From Plotosus lineatus (taxonomy: Eukaryota > Chordata > Actinopteri > Siluriformes > Plotosidae), in contig CM045735.1 in assembly GCA_024760905.1 (NCBI GenBank), forward strand, positions 7,966,661 through 8,030,660: a stretch of DNA of 64,000 bases, in the 5' to 3' direction. How positions within the stretch are numbered: position 1 is the first letter of the stretch; the number at the start of each line of letters is the position of its first letter. Shown here one piece after another: positions 54,828-64,000 of the stretch. Under the pieces are notes generated by a model. It worked only from the letters and a program-made list of their open reading frames with translations. It did no database searches and was not told the DNA's origin. The translations under genes and the position numbers were made by a program.

Positions 54828-55220
54828 TGTGGAGGGTGCGTATGACCCTGGAGAACATGCTACAGTAGTTGGTAGTTGCATTCTCATTGTCGCACTATTG
54901 TTTAGGGAAAAATCACCGAGCAAACGATATGAAGTGCAATAAACACTGTTTATAGTCGTGTGCAGGGCGCTGAGGAGTGAAATGTTTTTTCTTATAGGGG
55001 TGTGACAGAAAATAATTGACAAGCACTGCACAAGGCATTCTTGGAGTGTGAAGGAATAAATGCGGACGAATACGAGGCTAATCGGCCCGGAAATGCTATT
55101 TCCCCATCAGAGCTCGTAAATCAAAATTTGCTGATTGGATGGGGCAGATTTTTGGTTGGATCGAAGCTTGTATCAGGGAAAATTCATTATTAAAGACACT
55201 CATAAGTCAAGGTACCACTG
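54243..55220 (-). mobile_element. Tc1/mariner-like element with GT tracts
   Basis: Counterpart of 32315-33310, ending GGTACCACTG followed by TA. CA tracts near 54525-54545, 54600-54628 and 54779-54826 differ in length from unit A. Confidence 0.75.
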
Positions 55221-55245
55221 TATATTCAATGGAAGAGTTTATATC

Positions 55246-55294
<49 letters not shown>

Positions 55295-55318
55295 ATACTA
55301 GTATATATATCAGAGCTG

Positions 55319-55676
55319 ACGGCAGTGGTGGTCTCGTGGTATAGGGCGCTGGATTGCTGATCCAAAGGTTGGGGGTTCGAGTCCCACTCTCCATAAGGTT
55401 GTCACTGTCCCCACCCAGTGCAGCTAACTGGGTTATCAAAGGCGGGCCATGTCTCTCACTGTCTATGGTGAGAGGCATGTAAAAGAACCATTGCTGACTT
55501 TCGTAAAGAGTAGCTGCAAAGTCGTCAGCGTGTTTCTGTCCCTTGCTAAAAAGGGTTGTGACAGGAAGGGTATCCGACGTTAAAAACCTCTGCCAAATCA
55601 AAACGTGCGAATCAGATGATTCTCTGTAGCGACTCCCGAGTAAAAGGGAAAAAGCCGAAAGGAAGACAGACAGACA
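55319..55676 (+). mobile_element. Full-length tRNA-headed SINE
   Basis: Counterpart of 33409-33764 with the same 16-bp flanks ATATATATCAGAGCTG (55303-55318 and 55677-55692). Confidence 0.92.
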
Positions 55677-55692
55677 ATATATATCAGAGCTG

Positions 55693-55900
55693 AAAATGTT
55701 GAGGTTCTCTTTGGGAATGCTTAGCGGATGGATAGGATCAGGAATGAGTCCATCAGAGGGACAGCACATGTGAGATGTTTTGGAGACAAAGTCAGAGAGG
55801 CTAGATTGAGATGGTTTGGACATGTACAGAGGAGGGATAGTTAGTATATTGGTAGTAGGATGCTGAGGTTGGAACTACCAGGCAGAAGGCCTAGAATAAG
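55693..55900 (+). mobile_element. RTE LINE 3' region fragment
   Basis: Counterpart of 33781-33988. The stretch after LRFSLG is altered by a small deletion. Confidence 0.78.
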
Positions 55901-55903
55901 ATA

Positions 55904-56093
55904 CAATACTGAAGCTTTGCAGTATTTTCATCTCATGCAGCTAAGCATTTGACAATAATTCCATCTTGAACTCAAGCAAAGCAAAACAAACATACACATT
56001 AAAAAAACACAAACTTCGATATGAACGTGACAGCCGATTGAAACTAGGCAAAGAGCCACATGCGGCTCGGAAGCCGTGGGTTGGCCACACCTG
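55904..56093 (-). mobile_element. hAT element, left end only
   Basis: Counterpart of 33993-34182. Confidence 0.75.
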
Positions 56094-56995
56094 AGCTAAG
56101 GCCTCATTTAGCGATTTGCCTGCTGGTGCTCTGAGGTGTCTGTATCTTATTATGCTCATTACTGATGAGTCATCTGCATACAGGATTGCAGTGTTTTTCA
56201 GTTTCTAAGGCAGGTCATCAATGGAGATTATGAACAGCAGTGGGCCAAGGATTGAGCCCTGAGGGACACCTGCATTAATCAGTTTAGCACTTGAAGCAGT
56301 TCCGTTGATAGTTACTCTCAGTTCCCTATTGCTAAGATAGTCTTCAATCCATTTCTGAAGACAGCCTCCTAGATCCAGGGCTTCCAATTTGGCTTCGAAA
56401 TCTCTGCCAAACCCTGCCGATCACCCTGCTAATATCAAGGCTTATCAGCCTTGCCTCTTGCTTCTTATTCAGTGCATCATGCTGGTTTTGGCTTATACTG
56501 TATATGTTAAGGCATCTGCAGTGGAATATCCAGCTCTGAAGCCAATCTGCTTATCTGATGTTAGTCTGTTTTTGCATATGTACTTCCACAGAGCCCTGTT
56601 GACAAGGGCTTCCATCACCTTACTGATGATGCTCAGTAGGGACACTGGCCTGTAATTGTTAGGGTCGTGTTTACTTTTCTTTTTGTGGCAAGGGATTATT
56701 ACATCGACAATTTTCCATTGCTTTGGCATACTGCATACCACTTACTAAGTAGTGCTTGAAAGTCTGGCAAATGGCTTAGCCAATTCTGATGCAGCCTGTG
56801 TTAGTGCTCTTGCAGAGATTAAGTCTGGGCCAGTAGCCTTCTCAATGACTACAGTGACCCAAGTTCCAAGCCAGTCGGATTCCTTTCTATGAAGAAAGAC
56901 TATCCACCACTTGCTTACTTGCTGCACCCGATTTCTTCGACAGGACATTAGAGAGGAGCAAATCCATACCGGTCCAGTTTAACAGGTTGCTCATG
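56094..56995 (-). mobile_element. Jockey/CR1-group LINE fragment
   Basis: Counterpart of 34183-35080, with the same RT motifs. Confidence 0.75.
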
Positions 56996-57054
56996 TCATC
57001 ACATCATGTGAACATGAGGAGCTCCAATTAAAACCCTTCAAATAAAGGAGGGAG

Positions 57055-57086
57055 GCACACACACACATGCACACAGATACACACAC

Positions 57087-57128
<42 letters not shown>

Positions 57129-57945
57129 ACACCCACACACACACACACTTATCAGAACAGGTAAAATGGCTTTTCAGAATACTGTACTAAGCCAGTATCA
57201 TCTCCACCTCTGATTTAGGGGGGAAAAAATTAGCGATCAAAATGTGAGTTAGGCTCACTTTTTCTTCTCTTCTTTACTGTGATTACTGACAGTCTCGCTT
57301 ATGCTTGCCCAAACCGACGGTGCATCTTTGGCAACACATCCCATATCATATAGTAGGACACCATCCACACCGTTTTTACAGCCAGTGATCAGTGGCAACC
57401 TTAAGGGTTATTTATATATTAAATGACTAAGACAACAACAACGTCAACCACAGCATAATCAATGAACAATAAAACCATAAATATACTACTGGAGCAAGTA
57501 TTGTTCATTTATACCTTGACTTTTTCTGCCACTGCAGTCACTAAATTGTTGGAGAACCACAGCTTAGCACCGTTTTTTGAATCCAGAATATAGAAAATTG
57601 CAATAAACAGAATCTCTCACTTGGTTATATATTTTTCATTATGATTTCACCTCGTATTTAAAGGAAAGCACTGCAATGAACTGTTCAACTGCCCAGACCA
57701 GAGTATACTCTGCCCTCGTTCAGAGATGGGCTCCAGCATCTTCAAAAAATCAATTTGGATTAAGCGGAAAAAATTAAGGAATTAAAAAACTCAGCAATTA
57801 CCCATGAAAATTGCAAGAGATTGCTAGAGCATTTCTCTTTAAACAAGTTACTGAATATTTGTGGCTGAATATTTATTATAATTTAAGCAAGAACCTTCAT
57901 TATTATTCAGGTTTCCATATTCCCTTACCATGCAGCTTAGAATGC
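57055..57945. other. CA microsatellite and unassigned sequence
   Basis: CA run at about 57058-57150, then DNA matching 35265-36050 with no gene or named repeat. Confidence 0.5.
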
Positions 57946-58674
57946 AGCCATGAGGCGGGGTGGGGCACTAACCAGTGTCTCTCCCCCTCACGCCGCGCCC
58001 AAGCCCGGATAAATGCAGAGGGTTGCGACAGGAAGGGCATCCGGAGTAAAAATTCTGCCACGTTTCTCATGCAAATGATCAAAACAAAATTCATACCGGA
58101 TCGGTCGAGGCCCGGGTTAACAACGACCGCCATCATTGCTGTCAACCAACAGGGTGCTGATGGAAATTGGACTACTGTTGGTCGACGACGTCGAAGAAGG
58201 AGAGGCGGGAGGCGTGTCCGTAGGCAGAGAGAGAGGAGGAAATGCGTGAGCCTAGGACTGAGAGTAGGGACTTTGAATGGTGGACCTATGCAAGGAAAAG
58301 ATAGAGAGATGGCTGACATGATGCAGAGGAGGAAGGTGGACATACTGTGTGTTCAGGCGACCAGGTGGAAAGGTAGCAAGGCTAGAAGCTTAAGAGCAGG
58401 GTTTAAGCTGTTTTATCACGGTGTGGATGGGAAGAGAAATGGAGTAGGAGTCATCTTGAAGGAGGGGTTTGTCAGGAATGTTCTAGAAGTGAAAAGAGTG
58501 TCAGAGTGATGAGTCTCAAGTTGGAAATTGAAGGCGTGATGCTCAATGTTGTTAGTGCTTATGCCCCACAGGCAGGATGTGAGCTAGAAGAGAAGGAGAG
58601 ATTCTGGAGTGAGTTAGATGAAGTGATGAGGAATACCCCCAGAGGTGAAGGAGTGGTCATTGGGGCAGACTTCA

Positions 58675-59023
58675 GATAAGATAAGATAAGATAAGATACA
58701 GCTTTATTAATCTCACAATGGAGAAATTCACTGTTACAGGCTCTTGAGGTACTATCAGTAGGGGTGCAAAAATAGATACAAGTACAACCATACACACATA
58801 CATATATATTATGTAAGTAAATAAATAAATAGATACATAAATAGTATAAATTAATAAACAATAAAAGAATAAAAGAAAAGAATAAAAGAAAAGAATAAAA
58901 GAAAAGAATGGAGCAACTTTATAGACTGGCCTATATTAAAGTGTAATGTATCTGAGTGCAGAGTAGATGGGTTGATATGGTTCACAGTCAGTGGGGTAGA
59001 TGTGGTTGATTAAAGTGCACGGG
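58675..59023 (-). mobile_element. 5'-truncated L2/Rex1 LINE tail
   Basis: Counterpart of 36781-37130. Confidence 0.85.
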
Positions 59024-60988
59024 GACTTCAATGGACATGTTGGTGCAGGCAACAGAGGGGACGAGGAAGTGATGGGCAGGTTTGGTATCCAGGACAGGAA
59101 CACAGAAGGACAGATGTTGATCGATTTTGCACAAAGGATGGAAATGGCTGTGGAGAATACTTTCTTCCTGAAGAGACAGGAGCATAGGGTGACTTATGAA
59201 AGCGGAGGTAAGAGCACACAGGTAGACCACATCTTGTGTAGGCAATGTAATTTGAAGGAAGTCAGTGACTGCAAAGTAGTAGTGGGTGAGAGTGTTGCCA
59301 AACAGCATAGGATGGTGGTGTGCAGGATGACGCTGATGGTGAGGAAGGTGAAGAAGGCAAAGGCAGAGCAGAAGACAAAGTGGTGGAAGCTGAAAAAGGA
59401 AGAGTGTCGTGTTGTCTTCAAGGAGGAGTTGAAACAGGCTTTGGCTCGTCAGGAAGTGCCTCCAGATGACTGGACAACCACAGCCAATGTGATCAGGGAG
59501 ACCGGTAGGAGAGTACTTGGTGTGTCCTCTGGAAGGAAAGTAGATAAGGAAACTTGGTGGTGGAATGAGGGAGTGCAGGAGTGCGTACAAAAGATGAGGT
59601 TAGCTAAGAAGAAGTGGGACACAGAGAGGACCGAAGAGAGTAAACAGGAGTACAGGGAGACACAGCGTAAGGCGAAGGTAGCGGTGTCAAAGGCCAAAGA
59701 GAGGGCGTATGATGACTTGTATGATAGGTTGGACAGTATGGAGGGAGAAAATGATTTATACAGGTTAGCACAGCAGAGAAATAGAGATGGGAAAGACGTG
59801 CAGCAAGTTAGAGTGATAAAGGACAGAGAGGGAAATGTATTGACTGATGACAGAAGTGTGCTGGGAAGATGGAAAGAGTACTTTGAAGAACTGATGAAGG
59901 AGGAAAATGAGAGAGAAAAAAGAGTAGAAGGGGTGACCGTTGAGGACCAGGAAGTAGCAAAGATTAGTAAGGGTGAAGTGAGGAGGGCATTGAAGAGGAT
60001 GAAGAGTGGACAGGCAGTTGGTCCTGATGACATACCGGTTGAGGTATGGAAGTGTCTCGGGGAGGTAGCAGTAGATTTTCTGACAAGACTATTCAACAAG
60101 GTCTAAGAAAGTGAGCAGATGCCGGAGGAATGGAGGAGAAGTGTGCTTGTGCCCATTTTTAAGAACAAGGGAGATGTACAGAGTTGTGGCAACTACAGAG
60201 GGATAAAGTTGATGAGCCATACAATGAAGTTATGGGAAAGAATAGTGGAAGCTAGACTAAGGGCAGAGGTCAGTATTTGTGAACAACAGTTTGGTTTCAT
60301 GCCAAGAAAGAGCACCACAGATGCAGTGTTTGCTTTGGCGATGTTAATAGAGAAGTACGGAGAAGGTCAGAAGGAGCTGCATTGTGCCTTTGTGGATCTG
60401 GAGAAAGCATACCACAGGGTGCCGATAGAAGAACTGTGGTATTGTATGAGGAAGTCTGGAGTACCAGAGAAGTATGTTAGAGTGGTGCAGGACATGTATG
60501 AGAGATGTAAGACAGTGGTGAGGTGTGCTGTTGGTGTGACAGAAGAGTTCAAGGTGGAGGTGGGACTGCATCAAAGGTCAGCTCTCAGCCCCTTCTTGTT
60601 TGCTATGGTGATGGACAGGCTGACAGACGAGGTTAGACAAGAATCTCCATGGACTATGATGTTTGCAGATGACATCGTGATCTGTCGTGAGAGCAGAGAA
60701 CAAGTGGAGGAAAATCTAGAGAGGTGGAGGTATGCCCTGGAAAGGAGGGGAATGAAGGTTAGTCTCAGTAAGACAGAATACATGTGTGTGAACGACAAGG
60801 ACCCAAGAGGAACGGTGAGGTTACAGGGGGCAGAGATAAAGAAGGTGGAGGATTTTAAGTACTTAGGCTCAACAATCCAGAGCAATGGAGAGTGTGGAAA
60901 AGAGGTGAAGAAGCACGTGCAGGCAGGTTGGAATGGATGGAGAAAATTGTCCGTGCGATGTGTGTTAGGACAGTACCGGCAAGAATGA
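59024..60988 (+). pseudogene. RTE reverse transcriptase with a single nonsense codon
   Basis: After the L2 insertion the frame runs open to 60106, where a TAA stands in FNKV*ESEQMPEEW. The same frame then continues from 60119 to 60988. It includes the endonuclease end (FNGHVGAGNRGDEE), AVGPDDIPVEVWKCLG, NYRGIKLMSHTMKLWERI, FVDLEKAYHRVP, SALSPFLFAMVMDRLTDE and MFADDIVIC. The C-terminus is frame-shifted after RKLSVRC. This is the best-kept RTE coding stretch in the window. The catalytic FADD is intact. Confidence 0.85.
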
Positions 60989-61572
60989 AGAGAAAAGTGT
61001 ACAAGATGGTGATGAGGCCAGCGATGTTGTATGGTTTAGAGACAGTGGCCCTGGGGAAAAGACAGGAGTAAGAGTTGGAGGTAGCAGAGATGGAAATGTT
61101 GAGGTTCTCTTTGGGAGTAACGAGGATGGATAGGATCAGGAATGAGTACATCAGAGGGACAGCACATGTTAGATGTTTTGGAGACAAAGCCAGAGAGGCT
61201 AGATTGAGACGGTTTGGACATGTACAGAGGAGGGATAGTGAGAATATCGGTCGTAGGATGCTGAGGTTGGAACTACCAGGCAGAAGGTATTTTCATCCGT
61301 CTTAACACAAGGGTAACACGCAGTGAACTGGGAAGAAGGAGGGGCACATTCAGTCTGTCGTTTGTAAACAATGGACGCAGCGTCATTACGTCTTTGTGTC
61401 ATTACGTCAGCGTACTACGTAGCTACGTCTCATACCACCGAGAGCACGCTAAACTCAAAATTTGACATTATGAATTAAAAAAAAAAAAAAAATCGAAAAA
61501 TATGTAAAACGAATGAACGTAAGTCGGGGAGCATCGGTACCAGTGAGAGAAAAAAAAAAAGGGATGTGAGAC

Positions 61573-61774
61573 AAATGAGAATGCCACTACCAACTACTGT
61601 AGCATGTTCTGCAGGGTCATACGCACCCTCCACACCATGTGTGTGTGTGTTTGTTGCACGCGCGTCTCATCTCTGTACAGTACTGTGTGTGCATGCGCAC
61701 CTCATTTCTGTACCATGGGTGTGTCTGTGTGCGGCTCATCTCTGTACCGTGTCTGTGCACTCCTCACCTCTTTA

Positions 61775-61837
<63 letters not shown>

Positions 61838-62183
61838 TGTGCGCTCCTCGCCTTTTTACCATGTTCGCGTGCACACGCCTCGTCTCTACCGTGTGTGTGT
61901 CTCAGCTTGTCAGCGTGAATATATTTAAGTTTCTTGTTTATTCTTAATGACCGTATTATTAATGTTAATGTACATGTATTATTATGAAATATTTATTGTT
62001 TTTACATGTTTATCTTGAATATATTAGGTGAAATATATGTGGTTGTGGCAGGTTATGCGTTTTGGAGGGGGTTGGAACAGATTAATTGGTTTTGTATTAC
62101 TTCCGATGGGAATTTTTGTTTCATCTAACGAACATTTTGACTTACGAGCTTGCCCTCAGAATGGATTCATTTCGTAAGTCAAG
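61573..62183 (+). mobile_element. Tc1/mariner-like element, left-truncated
   Basis: Counterpart of 39681-40275. The GT tract at about 61778-61838 is longer than in unit A. Confidence 0.7.
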
Positions 62184-62191
62184 AATTTAGG

Positions 62192-62249
62192 ATGGCAACT
62201 GAGGCAGGAGTAACAGAGGAGACTGTCAAATGGACAAACTGTGATGAAG
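62192..62249 (+). CDS. Putative first coding exon, unidentified gene (copy 6)
   Basis: Same 58-bp segment as at 3771, with donor intact. A four-unit 14-bp minisatellite follows at 62456-62512. Confidence 0.35.
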
Positions 62250-62642
62250 GTAAGAGCATTTCACAGGATTCATGCTTCAGTGGTTTGGCGTATCATTGTA
62301 TTCAGAAGCAAAATGCATATTTGGGGGGAGGGGGGTTTACACAAATAATTTTCACAGTAAATGGTTGCCAGTGTTTTTCATGCTCCAAACCCGGAAGTAA
62401 ATAACTGTGAATGACTAAATCATTTTTAAAACCATGTTACAACATGTCAAAGAACAGGACACAAGGTTCAGGACACAAGGTTCAGGACACAAGGTTCAGG
62501 ACACAAGGTTCATCCAGTGGATTCATCCATGTCACAGTCAGCATTTACTGCACAGTATGATTTATTCCATCTTTATTAAGGCATTTGAATCAAACAAACA
62601 GAGCACTGGAAGCTTAAAATCCAATCAGCTGTTCAACTGAAC

Positions 62643-63106
62643 TGATGGAATAAATTGATAGGATAAATGAGATGCAACTATGTGTGGATTGTAACTTCTG
62701 TGTATCTAAAGCTTCCTGTTCTTCTTATAATTGTGACATGTGCGCTAGGCACATGAAACTGTTGGGTGGGTGTTCCTGTGTCGTGTTTCGGGTGTGGGAT
62801 TCGGAAAGTAACAATGTAACAATGAGGAATTGCTTTGAAATGGAATTACCCAAGTGTTAAGCGCCGCAGTGCACAAACATATATGTTAATGCTTTGTGAA
62901 CACGCAATTATTGCTTTGCACGCACACCCCTCTGTATAAATAAGCGGACACTGCATGTGTTCGATGAGCTTCCGATGAATAAACCAGACTGATTTCACTC
63001 GTGTGGTTCGTTGTCTGTTGCTCCCGGAGTACTCCTAGACGTTGAGATGCAGGAATCCAGGTCGTGCAGGTTTATCTAAGCGCTTCCTCCACAGAGAGTT
63101 CTTACA
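62643..63106 (+). repeat. 5' LTR of second retrovirus copy (464 bp)
   Basis: Starts TGATGGAATAAATTGATAGG and ends TTCTTACA. It differs from the first LTR by a single-base deletion near 62790. TATA and AATAAA signals are kept. Confidence 0.9.
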
Positions 63107-63109
63107 ACT

Positions 63110-63127
63110 TGGTGACCCCGACGTGAT
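63110..63127 (+). other. Retroviral primer-binding site (tRNA-Trp type)
   Basis: Identical to 41204-41221. Confidence 0.85.
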
Positions 63128-63368
63128 ACTCCTGATCAGGTAAGACAAGATTTGTTTGACTACCTGGTTAGCAGTATTTGAGCGTCTGTTATCCCCTTTT
63201 TATAAGGGACGGTTTATCCCCTTCTCTAGAAGGGATGGTTATCCTCAGTTGCTATAACTGGGAAGAGCGCTATACAAAAACAAAAAACTAAAAACGAAAG
63301 AAAAAAGAAGGTGCCCCTGTATTCCTGTATGCCAACGTATTTTTTTCTGTTGTTTTGTTGTTAGAGGG

Positions 63369-64000
63369 TAAACAATGGGAAATTCCTACCCAAAGCCTAA
63401 TCCCGGGAAACCCCCAAGGAATGGATGAATAAATGTGGTCTTGCTTATTATACTGAACCATGGCTTAGTAATCTAGCCGGATGGACGGAGGGACTAGACC
63501 AAGTGCCAAACTTCCCTCGAACGGGGACTTTTGATGCAGGATTCCTGACATCCACGCATCGCATGATTTATGATGGATTGGGCAACCCCTCCTGGGATGA
63601 TGAATACATGAAGGCGGCTTATGTAAAATGGTATGAAATGCGCTCATACTGGTTACATCTTAAAAAGCTCTTCGAGCCCAAGAAGGTGACTCAGAGTGTC
63701 CCCAAACCTATATTAATGAGTAAAGAAAAGGGAAAAGGGAAAAATACCAAAAGTCCAGCTTGCTGTGTGCAGACTATGTCCCCTGTAACTCCCCCGTCGG
63801 CTCCACCACCATATCCAGTCGGATCGGGGGAGATAGTCCCGCTACTCCCCGCTGACCCTAAGCCAGTGGAGGTCCCTGCCCTATACCCAACCTTGCTCGA
63901 CCCAAAGCTAAACCGAAAGGAAAGCCCAGGGTTGTGATTCCCTCCCCGCCTCCGCCAGTGAATGAGGAGGACTCTGAAGATACATCGGGGGATGAGGATT
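63369..64000 (+). pseudogene. gag: Retroviral gag start, frameshifted
   Basis: An ATG at about 63376 gives a myristoylation-type MGNSYPKPNPG start, but the frame closes at a TGA within about 18 codons because of a base loss in a C/A-rich run. The following matrix-like stretch is open in another frame (63425-63937, stop at the same place as in the first copy). The two copies carry different indels in the first 50 codons. Confidence 0.8.

Larger units (their letters stand above)
57950..61286 (+). mobile_element. RTE (Expander-like) LINE, near full length, split by an L2 tail
   Basis: Counterpart of 36055-39391. The endonuclease has the same QATRW change. L2/Rex1 tail at 58675-59023, with GACTTCA on both sides (58668-58674, 59024-59030). 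The 3' end is cut at LPGRR. Confidence 0.9.
50000..64000 (+). repeat. Tandem segmental duplication, unit B (runs off the window)
   Basis: Direct copy of the DNA from about 28070 to 42090, in the same order: decayed promoter, banf1, MITE, exon-like sequence, mariner-like element, SINE, LINE, RTE with L2 tail, mariner fragment, retrovirus. Confidence 0.9.
62643..64000 (+). mobile_element. Second endogenous retrovirus copy, 5' part
   Basis: Duplicate of 40736-42090: LTR, primer site and gag start, in the same flanking DNA (CAACTGAAC). It belongs to the tandem duplication and is not a separate insertion. It continues past the window end. Confidence 0.93.

Noticed and set aside
12170..55400. tRNA-like sequences with box A and box B (for example 12180, 15615, 33420, 55330)
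   Set aside because: Each is the head of a longer SINE with a constant body and an RTE-like tail, so none was called as a tRNA gene.
62643..64000. Second independent retroviral insertion
   Set aside because: Its flanking DNA is the same as that of the first copy for several kb, so it arose by segmental duplication.

Overview
The window reads as teleost-fish-type nuclear DNA. Introns, splice sites and GT/CA/TA microsatellites show it is eukaryotic. The repeat set (an RTE/Expander-like LINE, an L2/Rex1-type LINE, tRNA-headed SINEs, hAT and Tc1/mariner DNA elements, an endogenous retrovirus) and a fish-like barrier-to-autointegration factor protein point to a ray-finned fish. The species cannot be named from this sequence.

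The one host gene I recognise is banf1, which encodes BAF, a 90-residue chromatin and nuclear-envelope protein that binds DNA through a helix-hairpin-helix. The window holds one complete-looking banf1 gene (copy 1, minus strand, CDS exons 7358-7483 and 4691-4837, 5' exon and CRE promoter near 9387-9460). It also holds a diverged but open copy (copy 2, minus strand, 26045-26170 and 20783-20929), three broken copies (copy 3 at 29639-31572 plus, copy 4 at 48447-49990 minus, copy 5 at 51562-53498 plus), and an orphan banf1-type promoter and first exon at about 17190-17268. A 58-bp exon-like sequence of unknown identity lies beside the 3' end of each banf1 copy and occurs six times.

Layout. 1-9480: LINE with a nested hAT, mariner-like element, exon-like sequence, banf1 copy 1. 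9590-17085: RTE LINEs and SINEs, some inside a second mariner-like element. 17190-28270: orphan promoter, LINE, SINE, mariner-like element, banf1 copy 2 with a 3.45-kb L2/Rex1 LINE in its intron. 28494-34803: inverted copy of 17550-27315 without that LINE. 35000-39390: microsatellite, unrecognised DNA, and an RTE broken by an L2 tail. 39681-49990: mariner fragment, exon-like sequence, a 7.1-kb defective retrovirus with a tRNA-Trp-type primer site, then banf1 copy 4. From about 50000 to the end the block starting near 28070 is repeated in direct orientation (offset about 21.9 kb), ending inside a second copy of the retroviral gag.

The region is therefore a segmental duplication cluster: an inverted duplication around a banf1 promoter, later carried in a tandem duplication of about 21.9 kb. 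Nested insertions with visible target-site duplications, and empty sites in banf1 copy 1, allow the order of events to be partly read. Only banf1 copy 1, and possibly copy 2, look able to make a protein.
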